A stretch of 64,000 nt of DNA from positions 124,001-188,000 of the forward strand of contig JBOFIJ010000006.1 in the NCBI GenBank assembly GCA_051650105.1, written 5' to 3'. Source of the stretch: CAMWXW01 sp051650105 (GTDB lineage Bacteria; Desulfobacterota; Desulfovibrionia; Desulfovibrionales; Desulfovibrionaceae). Below, piece after piece: positions 9,258 to 18,701 of this stretch; the stretch's first letter is position 1, and each line of letters starts with the position of its first letter. The position numbers and the translations under genes are program-made. The notes under the pieces are model-generated. The model was given only the letters and a program-made list of their open reading frames with translations. It ran no database searches and was not told the DNA's origin.

Positions 9258-9443
9258 ATGGCAGTTCAACAAAATAAGAAGTCACGTTCTCGTAAGGGAA
9301 TGAGAAGATCACATGATAGGGTTTGTGTGCCGAATATCGTCTCTTGTACTGGGTGTGGTGCTCCAACACTTTCTCATGTGGTGTGTGCACGTTGTGGTGC
9401 GTACAGAGGCAGAAGGTATTTTGCAATTAATCCTCAAGCATAA
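9258..9443 (+). CDS. rpmF: 50S ribosomal protein L32
   Basis: This is a 61-residue large-subunit protein. The N-terminus MAVQQNKKSRSRKGMRRSH and the zinc ribbon CTGCGAP...CARCG are diagnostic. It follows the DUF177 gene as in most proteobacteria. The usual downstream partner plsX is not here but about 49 kb away at 58391. Confidence 0.96.
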   Translation: MAVQQNKKSRSRKGMRRSHDRVCVPNIVSCTGCGAPTLSHVVCARCGAYRGRRYFAINPQA

Positions 9444-9527
9444 TTGATACATAAGTAACTTTGTTGGGATAGTTGCTATCTGGAAAATAGTTCTATATTT
9501 CTTTTTTGCTGTTTTATGGAGAAGTAT

Positions 9528-9815
9528 ATGAAGGAAGAAAGAAGGTCGAGAAGGGCTTCTGCTAGAAAGAGTGGTTTTTTAACTATCCTTGAGCATATAT
9601 TTCCTTTTGTTACTTTGGATATTAGTAAAAGTGGTGTCTCTATAAGTGTACGAGCTTCTATTCCTGTGGACACTCGATGTGTTCTTACTTTTGAGGATAA
9701 TCAGAGTCTTCTTTTTTCTTCCTTTGTTGTGAGAACGAAGAATAATATTTGTGCCCTTGTTTTCTCTGATTTAACATCGGAACATATTGAATACCTTGAG
9801 TCTTTATCTCTATAA
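9528..9815 (+). CDS. PilZ domain protein
   Basis: PilZ domains bind cyclic-di-GMP. The 95-residue single-domain protein has the N-terminal basic run (RRSRRASARKS) corresponding to RxxxR and the second motif as DISKSGVSI (D-x-S-x-x-G). The frame opens at 9516, but the first ATG overlaps a GGAGAAG element that looks like the ribosome binding site of the ATG at 9528, so I place the start there. Its partner in c-di-GMP signalling is not in the window. Confidence 0.72.
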   Translation: MKEERRSRRASARKSGFLTILEHIFPFVTLDISKSGVSISVRASIPVDTRCVLTFEDNQSLLFSSFVVRTKNNICALVFSDLTSEHIEYLESLSL

Positions 9816-9835
9816 CTTTCTAAAAAGATATTCTT

Positions 9836-10120
9836 ATGAAAATTTTTATGCCCATATTGCTTCTTTCTACTGGCTTTGCTATTGGGTTTTGTTTTAAGAA
9901 ATATCCTCTTAGACGTTGGTTATCTGGTCTTCTTGGGAATATTATTTATATCTTGTTATTTTTTCTTGGCTTATCTTTAGGTAGTTCAGAAAGTTTTTAT
10001 GAAAATATTATGAATCTTGGAATATATGCGCTTTTATTTAGTTTTATATGTACTGTTGGAAGTCTTATTGGTGCCAAAATAGCGTATAAATTGTTTTTTC
10101 AGAAGAAGGATGTTCTTTAA
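9836..10120 (+). CDS. LysO-like (DUF340) N-terminal half, membrane protein
   Basis: This 94-residue protein has about three membrane segments (residues 3-19, 31-49, 62-85) and resembles the N-terminal third of LysO/YbjE lysine exporters, including the LLFFLGLSLGSSE stretch. Some organisms encode LysO as two proteins. Here no C-terminal partner follows in the next 684 bases, so this may be half of a split exporter whose other half is lost or elsewhere. It starts 21 bases after the PilZ gene. Confidence 0.55.
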   Translation: MKIFMPILLLSTGFAIGFCFKKYPLRRWLSGLLGNIIYILLFFLGLSLGSSESFYENIMNLGIYALLFSFICTVGSLIGAKIAYKLFFQKKDVL

Positions 10121-10804
10121 AGGGATGCTCGGGACAATGTATTTCTTATCCCATAGAGGAAAGAGTTGTTGTTATTATGTCTAAGACGATTTTATTTTAC
10201 TCTCCTAATTGGTGGAGTGTATTTGTGTGAATTGTGAAGGCATTCTCTATAAAATAAGGTATTATATATGTTATTCTTGAAAAAGATATTATATGTCTCT
10301 TTTTCTGTGTTTTGGTGCGTTGTTGTGTATATTTCTTTTTATATAGAGTACATAAGGATATGTAATCTATTTTGTATTATAAGAAGATAGTTAGCAGAGT
10401 ATATTACAAGAAGTGTAGTGTTACAGTGCGTATAGTACACATTTTTTAGAGGTATAGGAATGGAGCTTATAAAGGGATAGTCTGTACATAGGCATTGTGA
10501 AGAGGATATATTTTTGAAGGTATTTTTCTACGAAGTAATACAGTAATATTGTATATGCCCAATGTGTATTTTATAGAAAACGCTATAAAAATATATTGTA
10601 ATTTGTATTTAGAAGAAATAAAATAAGGAAAACTGAGGTAATTATACTATATACCTTTTTTTATTCTTTTCTTAAATAGTATCTTAGGCTCTGCTATTTT
10701 ATAAGGTTTTTTCTCTATTATAAATAGATAATAATTCTTCATGTGTGCAAGAGAAGACATTCTTATTTCTTGTTTTTACTGTGCAATAATGCTATTCTTT
10801 TTTA
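10121..10804. other. Long spacer, possible site of a lost LysO second half
   Basis: 684 AT-rich bases with dense stop codons in all frames. I see no protein-like stretch, RNA gene or terminator. Its position right after the LysO N-terminal half makes it a candidate graveyard of the missing C-terminal half, but no residual similarity is readable. Confidence 0.45.
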
Positions 10805-12748
10805 ATGAGATTAACAGTACAAAACATATCTAAAAGAATTGGTGGTAAGGATCTTTTTGTCGATTTTTCTATGGATCTTCAAGATGGAATGCGTCTTTGT
10901 ATTTGTGGGGCAAATGGTGCTGGGAAATCTGTACTCATGAGAATTATGGCAATGCAAGATGATGTCGATTCTGGAAAAGTATTGATTGATAAATATTCAA
11001 ATATTGGTTACGTCGAACAAGAATTTAAAAATGAAGATATGGAGAAAGAGCTTCTTAACTATGTGATGACAGCACTCCCAGATTGGTCTTTATTTTGGCT
11101 TGAATGGGATAAGGCCGTTCAAGAAAAGAATGAATCTTTACTAAAAGAATTATCTGAAAAACAAGCCAGAATAGAGGGTAGTTATGGCTATGATGCTGAG
11201 CATCATTGTGGGGCAATACTTTCTGGTTTGGGTTTTCCTGTTGAAGAACATAGAAAAAAAATACGAGAATTTTCTGGTGGTTTTAGAGAAAGAGCTAAGC
11301 TTGCTAGGGTTCTTGTTTCTGGTGTGGATATCCTTCTTTTAGATGAACCTATCAATCATTTAGATTTAGAAGCAATAGAGTGGTTAGAAAATTTTTTGTT
11401 ATCTTACGAAGGAATAATTGTTTTTATTGCCCATGATAGGGTTTTTATGGATACTATAGCTACTCATACTTTATATTTAGGCACTGGAAAACCTTTTTTT
11501 AGAAAGGCAAATTATACTCAATTAATGAATCAATTTGAGGAAAGAGAAGAACAAAAAAGGAGAGAAGTAAAAAAACTTTCACAAGAAATAGATGATAAAA
11601 TGGTTTTTGTTGAACGTTTTAAAGCAAAAGCCAGTAAAGCAAGACAGGCCAACTCCAAGCAAAAAATGGCAAAACGTCTTGAGAAAGAATTAAGACTGCT
11701 AGAGCCTGAAAAGAAAGCGAATACTGTTTCTATTGCTTTTCCTACTCCTCAAAAAATGGATACTATTTTAGTAACAGCTGAAAATATAGAACATTATTAT
11801 CCTGGAAGGAAATCGTTATGGGCTCCACTTTCTTTTTCTTTATATAAGGGAGATAAAATTGCTCTTGTTGGAAAGAATGGGAGTGGAAAATCGACACTAC
11901 TCAAAAATATTATTGGAAAACTTTTACCAACAGGTGGCAGTCTTTTCTTGAGTCCAACAGTAAAAATAGGATATTTTGCTCAGCACCAAACAGATATTCT
12001 TATTCTTGAAAATACAGTTCTCACTGAAATTCGCAGACTTTCTGATCCAAAAACAACAGAAGAAGAGCTTATGGGAACGCTTGGTAGGTTTATGTTGGGA
12101 CAAGAATTTTTTGAAAGAAAAGTTTCTGCTCTTAGTGGTGGAGAAAAAAATAGACTTGTTCTTGCAACACTATTTTTATGTAGGGCAAATCTGCTTGTTT
12201 TGGATGAGCCGACGAATCATTTAGATTTGGAAACACGAGATTCTCTTATTACAGCCCTGAAAAATTTTCAAGGTAGTATTATTATGATTGCTCATGATAG
12301 ACATTTATTAGCCTCTGTTAGTTCAGGATATTGGTTATTAAGTGAATCTGGTTTACGTGTTTTTACTACGTTTTCAGAGTATGTATCGGGAAGAGAGTTT
12401 GATTTTCTACAAAGTTCTTCTGTTGTGGAGAAGAAAATAGATAGAAAAGAACAAAAACGTATACTGGCTCAAAAACGTTCTGAAATATTTAAGGAATTAC
12501 AACCTAAAAAAGATGTCTATGCAGCCAAAGAAATAGTATTAGCACAAGTATTAGCGGCTATTGTTGTACTAGAAGAAAAAATGGCACAACCACAATTTTA
12601 TGACATATCCTCAGATGTTACGCTCGCTTTAAAGGAATTGCACAATTTGCAAAAAACATCAGAATGTTATTTAGAAGAGCTTTCTGTATTAGAAGAAGAA
12701 ATAACAAATTTAGAAGCATTACAAAAGGAATTATCTGCGAATAAATAA
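10805..12748 (+). CDS. ABC-F family ATPase (Uup/YheS-like)
   Basis: ABC-F proteins are soluble twin ATPases acting on the ribosome. In 647 residues there are two ABC domains: Walker A GANGAGKS (about residue 35), signature FSGGFRERAKLAR and Walker B ILLLDEPINHLD; then Walker A GKNGSGKS (about 358), signature LSGGEKNR and LLVLDEPTNHLD. Between them lies the P-site tRNA interaction motif linker, rich in Lys/Arg/Glu. A charged C-terminal coiled coil (about 535-647) suggests Uup or YheS rather than EttA, which is separately encoded at 37362. No obvious ribosome binding site precedes the ATG. Confidence 0.88.
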   Translation: MRLTVQNISKRIGGKDLFVDFSMDLQDGMRLCICGANGAGKSVLMRIMAMQDDVDSGKVLIDKYSNIGYVEQEFKNEDMEKELLNYVMTALPDWSLFWLEWDKAVQEKNESLLKELSEKQARIEGSYGYDAEHHCGAILSGLGFPVEEHRKKIREFSGGFRERAKLARVLVSGVDILLLDEPINHLDLEAIEWLENFLLSYEGIIVFIAHDRVFMDTIATHTLYLGTGKPFFRKANYTQLMNQFEEREEQKRREVKKLSQEIDDKMVFVERFKAKASKARQANSKQKMAKRLEKELRLLEPEKKANTVSIAFPTPQKMDTILVTAENIEHYYPGRKSLWAPLSFSLYKGDKIALVGKNGSGKSTLLKNIIGKLLPTGGSLFLSPTVKIGYFAQHQTDILILENTVLTEIRRLSDPKTTEEELMGTLGRFMLGQEFFERKVSALSGGEKNRLVLATLFLCRANLLVLDEPTNHLDLETRDSLITALKNFQGSIIMIAHDRHLLASVSSGYWLLSESGLRVFTTFSEYVSGREFDFLQSSSVVEKKIDRKEQKRILAQKRSEIFKELQPKKDVYAAKEIVLAQVLAAIVVLEEKMAQPQFYDISSDVTLALKELHNLQKTSECYLEELSVLEEEITNLEALQKELSANK

Positions 12749-12819
12749 GAACATTATTGATACCATTGTCTCCTAATTTTGCAGAGTGTTTTTAGTGTAC
12801 TTTTATGTAAAGGGATGAT

Positions 12820-13635
12820 ATGAGGAATATTCTTTATTTATTCTTATTTTTTATTTTCTTTGTAGAAAATGCTTTTGCTGGAGAGGTAGAATGGAGACAG
12901 TTGTCGACACAAATGGATATCCTCACAGTACCAACTCGCTACGATGGCAATATTACCATTGTGCGTTTTAATCCAAAAGCATATATGGTACGTATTCTTT
13001 CTTCTTCTATTTTACGAAAGAATGTTCTTTCTGTTAAAGAATGGGAGGAAGAGTATCATTTTATTCTTGCTATAAATACAAGTATGTATGCTCGAGATAA
13101 TAAAACGAGTATCGCCCTATTAAAAACAATTCAGGGTTTTAATAATCACAAGTTGTCCACTCATTTTGGGGCTCTTTTTCTTGCTAATCCCATTGATACT
13201 AGCCTAGATTCTGTTATTTTGGTCGATACCCCAAATGTAGCTGAAAAAGATATTGTTCTATTGTTAGAAGAATATACTGATGCTGTGCAAAATTTTAGAA
13301 TTATTGATTCCAAAAGAAATCTTGTTTGGAAATCGAAAAATAATCCATATACTACTATTTCCGCTGTTGCAAATGATGGAGATGGAAATATTTTGTTTAT
13401 TCATAGCCAGGCTCTTTTAACACCACCTTTACTTGGAAAGATACTCCTTTCTTTACCCATTAATATACGCACAACGATGTATACTGAAGGGGCAGGAGAA
13501 TCTTTCTTATACATTAATTATAAGGGTGTGCATACGTTGTTGGAAGGAAGAGCGCGTAATCCATTTTCTTTTATAACAGGTTCCCCTAAAATCCCTAATA
13601 TATTTGCTGTGTATCCAAGACATGAGAAAAAATAG
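12820..13635 (+). CDS. Secreted phosphodiester-glycosidase-like (DUF2233) protein
   Basis: This 271-residue protein has a clear signal peptide (residues 1-20, LYLFLFFIFFVENAFA then GEVEW). The body resembles the NAGPA/DUF2233 domain found in secreted glycosidases that cleave sugar-phosphodiesters: an AINTSMYARDN segment stands where INGGFF-type motifs occur, and MYTEGAGESFLYI where DGGGSS-type motifs occur. Several family glycines are replaced, so activity is uncertain. Its last ~70 bases are repeated downstream at 13712-13781. An AAGGGATG site precedes the ATG. Confidence 0.6.
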   Translation: MRNILYLFLFFIFFVENAFAGEVEWRQLSTQMDILTVPTRYDGNITIVRFNPKAYMVRILSSSILRKNVLSVKEWEEEYHFILAINTSMYARDNKTSIALLKTIQGFNNHKLSTHFGALFLANPIDTSLDSVILVDTPNVAEKDIVLLLEEYTDAVQNFRIIDSKRNLVWKSKNNPYTTISAVANDGDGNILFIHSQALLTPPLLGKILLSLPINIRTTMYTEGAGESFLYINYKGVHTLLEGRARNPFSFITGSPKIPNIFAVYPRHEKK

Positions 13636-13711
13636 AGTTATCCATGGCATCTTGATGCATGTCTTAGAAGGAGTATTTGTGTGTTAATCATAACGGTATA
13701 AAATATATACT

Positions 13712-13781
13712 CCATTTTCTTTTATACCAGGTTCCCCTACAATCCCTACTATATTTGCTGTGTATCTAGGGCACGAGAAAA
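13712..13781 (+). pseudogene. Decayed tandem copy of the preceding gene's 3' end
   Basis: Bases 13712-13781 repeat 13561-13630 with an offset of 151. There are about seven mismatches in the first 68 bases and no gap. The copy lost the stop codon context and sits in front of a short unrelated frame. It has the same layout as the potD tail copy: a gene end duplicated just downstream and left to drift. Confidence 0.85.
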
Positions 13782-14158
13782 GTTGTCTTGGTTTAGAGGA
13801 TTGTAAAATTGATGAACATAACGCGAAGAAAACTCTTAACGAAGATCTCTATTGTTATTTTCTAAAGAGTATGTTTTGTTACTGTTTACTTCAGAAAAAT
13901 CCAAAACAGATATTTTTTCATATATGCAATAGAATAGTGATAGAGCTCTCATATATTGTATAGTGTTGTGAATAGTTTAGATTGTTTTCAGATTGTATTA
14001 TAAAAAAATATTTGTTATTCTGATATTGATTGGTATAAATTACTATAAATTGTTTCTATATATAAAAGAATATATTTATAGGACATAGTAATAAAAAAAT
14101 ATAATTATTTGAGGATATCGTTATTAAAATTATTGTAGATGATGATTCTCTTCCTAAA
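13782..14158. other. Spacer before the DNA methyltransferase
   Basis: AT-rich spacer. A 67-codon frame (13760-13963) begins inside the repeat copy and is not protein-like. The methyltransferase frame itself is open back to 14105 without an ATG. Confidence 0.4.
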
Positions 14159-15079
14159 GTGTGTTCAAATAAAGCAGGTGATGATTACTTGGCTTTAGAC
14201 AAACATACTATACTATTGGGTGATTGTAGAGAAAAAATAAAAATAATAGAAGATGCTTCTGTCGATATAATTATTACAGATCCTCCATATTTTTTAGATG
14301 GATTAGATGGTAATTGGAACGGTTCTGATGTAGATAGGAAAAGAAATAAGGCTGGTATTGTTGGTGGTTTGCCAGTGGGTATGAAATTTAATACAAAGCA
14401 GGGAAAGAATTTTCAGAAATTCTATTATGGGGTATCACAAGAATTATATAGAGTTCTTAAACCGGGTGGTTTTTTCTTGTCTTTTAGTCAACCACGGTTA
14501 TTTCATAGAATGGCTGTTGCTGTTGAAGATGCTGGTTTTGAAATTAGAGATCAATATGTATGGAAATATGGGCAATCTCAAATGAAAGCTTTTAGTCAGA
14601 ATCATTTTGTGGAAAAAATGGCAATTTCGGATGTAGAAAAGAAAAGAATAATAGAGGAGTTAGCTGGAAGGAAGACTCCCCAATTGCGCCCACAATTTGA
14701 AAGTATCTTATTAGCACAAAAGCCAAAAGAAGGTACATTTGTACAAAATTGGTTGAAATGGGGTGTTGGCTTAGTGGATACAAAGCAAACATTAGATGGG
14801 AAAACACCTACAACAATAATGAAAATGGATAAAGCTCAAAAGGATGAATATAACACTCATTTAACAGTGAAACCAGTGAGGCTGTTAGAGCATTTAATAC
14901 AATTATTTTCACAGAATGGTCAAGTAGTGTTGGATCCTTTTTTAGGGAGTGGTTCAACAATAATAGCATCTTATAATACAGATAGAATATGTATTGGTAT
15001 AGAGATACAAGAAGAATACTATAATGTTGCAAAGAAAAGAAGTACACAAATGGGAATAGAATATCTTGTTAGGGATTAA
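14159..15079 (+). CDS. Site-specific DNA methyltransferase (N6-A or N4-C), orphan
   Basis: This methylates an amino group of adenine or cytosine in DNA using SAM. In the 306-residue frame the catalytic motif IV is DPPY (residues 41-44, after VDIIIT). The SAM-binding motif I (DPFLGSGST) is near the C-terminus after HLTVKPVRLLEHL (motif X). That order is the beta class. The start is uncertain: GTG at 14159 is the first NTG, but the frame is open to 14105 and a GAGG element at 14111 sits before an ATT, so a non-ATG start or a lost 5' end is possible. No intact restriction gene is adjacent; broken frames follow. Confidence 0.8.
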   Translation: MCSNKAGDDYLALDKHTILLGDCREKIKIIEDASVDIIITDPPYFLDGLDGNWNGSDVDRKRNKAGIVGGLPVGMKFNTKQGKNFQKFYYGVSQELYRVLKPGGFFLSFSQPRLFHRMAVAVEDAGFEIRDQYVWKYGQSQMKAFSQNHFVEKMAISDVEKKRIIEELAGRKTPQLRPQFESILLAQKPKEGTFVQNWLKWGVGLVDTKQTLDGKTPTTIMKMDKAQKDEYNTHLTVKPVRLLEHLIQLFSQNGQVVLDPFLGSGSTIIASYNTDRICIGIEIQEEYYNVAKKRSTQMGIEYLVRD

Positions 15080-15210
15080 AAGAAGTGCCAGACATTGAGA
15101 ATGTTCTTTAAAGGAAGTGGGTATTACTGTGTTATGTAAGTTTATCTAGAAAATACAGTAACAATGTGCAGAAAGTAGTAATAGAACAGGGCTTTTTAGA
15201 GAATGTAGTA

Positions 15211-15344
15211 AAAAAATACTCTGAATGATGCTATTATTACAGATATTTTTGTAAAACAACATAGTGAAGACAGCGTTGCAAGAGGTACACAAGAAAATGT
15301 TTTGAGTGCTTGGAAATTGACTGAAGCAGAATATAAAAAAGGAT
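15211..15344 (+). pseudogene. Broken coding remnant behind the methyltransferase (a)
   Basis: A protein-like open stretch reads through KQHSEDSVARGTQENVLSAW and ends EAEYKKG before a stop. It begins just after a stop inside a homopolymeric A run near 15211, where a neighbouring frame (QKVVIEQGFLENVVKKYSE) ends, which suggests a frameshift joining two pieces of one former gene. No family is recognised. A restriction or phage-type partner of the methyltransferase is a guess only. Confidence 0.45.
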
Positions 15345-15417
15345 GAGATTACATTCTTCTGTAGTAAGATAGTAGTATATAGTGAAACTATTTTGAGAGC
15401 GTATAAAAGAAGAATAA

Positions 15418-15624
15418 GAATATAGTGTAATTCTTTATAATGAATTAAGAAAGATTTCAGAACTGTTTGTTATAGAAAGAGATGGTTTTGGTATGGGAAA
15501 AGATGCTAACGTTTTGTTAGCAGAAATTCTTGAGAGTAGGCAGAAACATGGTGTGACCATGTGTACAGAAATTGTGATTGTAGGTGCCTCTAATAATACG
15601 CACTACAAGAACTGCTTCTCTTGA
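15418..15624 (+). pseudogene. Broken coding remnant behind the methyltransferase (b)
   Basis: This 68-codon open stretch between stops reads like real protein (ISELFVIERDGFGMGK, then ANVLLAEILESRQKHG, then VIVGASNN). There is no plausible start codon with a ribosome binding site. The pattern LFVIERDGFG followed by LLAEILESR is loosely like the Walker B region of DnaC-type loader ATPases (LLVIDDIG...LLFEIINHR), but that is only a visual resemblance. Confidence 0.45.
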
Positions 15625-16224
15625 TATCAGTGATGATTGTGGCTATATAATATATTCTAATATCAAATGGTATTCCAGAAACTATCTAACTAAGTATATG
15701 TTCTCCTAATTTTAGTGTATTAGATGTATAGCATTTATTACAGAGTGAATATTTCTTTACACAATATCTTTTGGAAAATATTGTCTATATCTTTTATAAT
15801 CTACTGTGGAACATATTCTAAAAATAAGGATATAATAAAGTAATGTTCTGTGTATTTTTGAAGAAGAGAGATAGGATATCTACCATAAGCATTCTTTTTT
15901 ATTATATTATGAAGTTAGATGGAATATAGTGTATTTGTTATCTTAGATATATAATATAAATAACGAGTATCGTTTTTATAATGGGAAGATACTATTATAG
16001 TATACATAATGCCTTTATAAGGTTTGTTCTATAGGTGAGTAAGTAAGTGTACATATTGTATGAAGCAAATAAGTAAAGCACAATAACAAAAATTTTTGAG
16101 GTATATACTTATATGTTAGTGCAGTTTTTACTTTTTATGAGTAATAAGTGGGAAGATATTGTACTTGATAATAAAAGCATTTAGTGTGTTCTATAATTAT
16201 GTCTGTTTTGTCTATGTGAAGGGA
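15625..16224. other. Eroded spacer before priA
   Basis: 600 AT-rich bases with stops in every frame. Nothing recognisable; it probably continues the decayed region behind the methyltransferase. Confidence 0.45.
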
Positions 16225-18573
16225 TTAGAGCATAGTAACAGGATCCATATCAAGAGAGAGTCTGACAAAGTGAGTATTTATTGGTGAGTTCACAATATGG
16301 GCATAAAAAGAACGAATTGCATCCCAAGAATGTGCCTTTACAAGGCATTGGAAACGTCGTCTATTATACATAATTTCGAGTGGTGCAGCCGTTGGGCCAA
16401 GTAATACTACAGTATATTCTTTTTGTTTAGATTGTAGTATTTGTGTGAATTCTTTCATATCTTTTTTGTGGAGTCTATAGGATACTGGAAATGTGAATCT
16501 GATAAGAGCTAATTTTATAAATGGGGGATAATGACGTTCTTTTCGAAGTTGTAATTCTTGTTCATAAAAACCGTGGTAATTGTTATTTTGTATAAATTGC
16601 CATGCATAATGGTTGCTATCTACTGTTTGAACCAGGACAGAACCTTGTTTACCTCCTCTACCAGATCTTCCTGCAGATTGCACTAAAAGTTGAAAGGTTT
16701 TTTCACTTGCTCTATAATCTGGAAAGTGTAAGCCCACATCGGCATCTATAATAACTGTTAATGTTACATTATGGAAATCGTGCCCTTTTGCAAGCATTTG
16801 TGTCCCCACAAGAATATCAGCTTTTTTTTCTGAGAATTCTTGTAATATTGTATGTATACGCTCTGGAGTTTTTCCTGTATCTTTATCTAGTCGTAATATA
16901 GATATTCCTTCTGGAAGAATTTCGAGAAGTGTTTCTTGTAGTTTTTCTGTTCCCTGTCCTAGCGGATAGTATTCTAATCCTTTACATTGAGGGCATGGCT
17001 GGGGGAAAAATTGTGAATATCCACAATAATGGCATTGAATTTTTTGAATTTTCTTGTGAAATGTCATACTTATTTCACAATGAGGGCATTGTAAGACAGT
17101 GCTACAAGAAATACAATAAATACTTGGTGCATAGCCTCTTCTATTTAACATCATTATTACTTGTTCATTTTTAGCAATTCTTTTTTGTATTTCCTCTAGT
17201 ACTTGTGGGGCTATGAAGCTGTGTTTTATATCTTTCATTTCTATAAAAGTAATTTTTGGAAGTGCTATTCCTGTTGCTCTATTGTTAAGGCGATGTATTT
17301 TTATTTGGTGTGTTTCACTTGCATAATAGGTTTTTATATCTGGTGTTGCTGAACCTAAGAGCAATAAAGCGTTTTCTTCTTTTGCTTTATACCAGGCTAC
17401 ATCTTTTGCATGATACATAAAACTGTTGCTATCTTGTTTATATGAGGAATCATGTTCTTCATCCATAATAACAATCCCTATATTTTCTATTGGAAGAAAA
17501 AGGGCAGATCGTGTTCCTATAATAATGGTGGCTTTATCAAGAGTTTGAAGGAATATATTTTCTTTATATAGGGGGTTATGGTATCCATGGTATACTATAT
17601 ATGGGGTTTCTAGGAAAAATTCTTCTATATCTTTGCTTATTTTATGCAATAAAGAGACTTCTGGTACTAATAAAAGAGCATGCTTCCCTTTTTTTAGTGT
17701 TTTTTGTATTAATTCGTAGTAAATTCTACTTTTACCACTACCAGTTATTCCAAAAAGAAGATGGGCTGTAAAAGTATTCGTATTGAGATCGGTAAAGAGT
17801 TCATTCACTATTATTTCTTGTTCTTTTGTGAGACTCGGCACTGCACGAACAGTATTGTTAGTATAGTGCACTATATCTTTTTTCTTTATCATCTCTATTG
17901 TATTAACGTGAATATATTCCTTATCTAACAATGTATTAAGAATTTTATTAATCCCTTTGCCAACACGTTCTTCTAGCTCTTCTTTGCTTAAATTTTCTTC
18001 CTCCCATAATGTTTCTAAAATGGCAATTTCTTTTTTTGACTTACTTATTTTAGTAAAAGGAGGAGAAATTGTTATTTTATAGGTATTGTATGCATCTGTT
18101 TTTATGCGGATGCATTTTGCTAGGCCACAAGTATATTCTTGATAGACTTTCTCTTTTATTTTTTCGGGATATTCGATAAATTCTTCCAATGTGCATTGAG
18201 AAGCTTTCCCTTCTTTTATGTGATGTATGTATATGTGAGGAGAACGCAGTGGTGAGGGAATAGTGTGAGATAAAATTGTTCCTATTGTGAGGCCTTGTTT
18301 TTTAGATAACTGCTCAATCATCGTGAGATACTGTTTAGAAAAGAGAGGATTTTCTTGAAAGAGCCAGTGGATACTTTTAAGTACCATGGAGGAAGGATTA
18401 GGAGGAGTGAGGTGAGAAATAATTCCCATAACGGCTCTTTTTCGTGTTCCAAGAGGGACACAAACTCTAGATCCCAGGGCACACCGATCAAAGGGGATGT
18501 ATGGAGGTATCGAATAGCATAAGTCGAAATAGGGATAAGATAATATTGAGACTGTGATACAGATATTATTCAC
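16225..18573 (-). CDS. priA: Primosomal protein N' (PriA helicase)
   Basis: PriA is a 3'-5' DNA helicase that restarts collapsed replication forks. The 782-residue protein has the N-terminal 3'-DNA-binding domain, helicase motif I GITGSGKS (about residue 270), motif II DEEH, the zinc-binding cysteines in CISC, CPHC, CHYC and CPQC, and motif VI QSAGRSGRG. All helicase motifs look intact. Length is slightly above the usual ~730. It stands alone, downstream of tRNA-Leu on the same strand. Confidence 0.95.
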   Translation of the reverse strand: MNNICITVSILSYPYFDLCYSIPPYIPFDRCALGSRVCVPLGTRKRAVMGIISHLTPPNPSSMVLKSIHWLFQENPLFSKQYLTMIEQLSKKQGLTIGTILSHTIPSPLRSPHIYIHHIKEGKASQCTLEEFIEYPEKIKEKVYQEYTCGLAKCIRIKTDAYNTYKITISPPFTKISKSKKEIAILETLWEEENLSKEELEERVGKGINKILNTLLDKEYIHVNTIEMIKKKDIVHYTNNTVRAVPSLTKEQEIIVNELFTDLNTNTFTAHLLFGITGSGKSRIYYELIQKTLKKGKHALLLVPEVSLLHKISKDIEEFFLETPYIVYHGYHNPLYKENIFLQTLDKATIIIGTRSALFLPIENIGIVIMDEEHDSSYKQDSNSFMYHAKDVAWYKAKEENALLLLGSATPDIKTYYASETHQIKIHRLNNRATGIALPKITFIEMKDIKHSFIAPQVLEEIQKRIAKNEQVIMMLNRRGYAPSIYCISCSTVLQCPHCEISMTFHKKIQKIQCHYCGYSQFFPQPCPQCKGLEYYPLGQGTEKLQETLLEILPEGISILRLDKDTGKTPERIHTILQEFSEKKADILVGTQMLAKGHDFHNVTLTVIIDADVGLHFPDYRASEKTFQLLVQSAGRSGRGGKQGSVLVQTVDSNHYAWQFIQNNNYHGFYEQELQLRKERHYPPFIKLALIRFTFPVSYRLHKKDMKEFTQILQSKQKEYTVVLLGPTAAPLEIMYNRRRFQCLVKAHSWDAIRSFYAHIVNSPINTHFVRLSLDMDPVTML

Positions 18574-18598
18574 ATTACTATGCTTTTATAGAAAAAGA

Positions 18599-18686
18599 TG
18601 GTACCCAGAGCCAGACTTGAACTGGCACGGCCGTAAAGGCCGAGGGATTTTAAGTCCCTTGTGTCTACCTATTCCACCACCTGGGC
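18599..18686 (-). tRNA. tRNA-Leu (anticodon UAA)
   Basis: Read on the minus strand, the gene begins GCCCAGGTGGTGG and ends with an encoded CCA. The anticodon stem-loop is AGGGA-CTTAAAA-TCCCT, so the anticodon is TAA. A class II long variable arm (CGGCCTTTACGGCCG) and a T-loop GTTCAAGTC are present. The acceptor stem pairs with two G-U pairs (first and seventh). It is the only GC-rich island in the surrounding spacer. Confidence 0.96.
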
Positions 18687-18701
18687 AACCGTGAGGAGTA
18701 C

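Noticed and set aside
13760..13963. 67-codon plus-strand frame after the DUF2233 gene
   Set aside because: It begins inside the decayed tail copy and then reads non-protein-like sequence.
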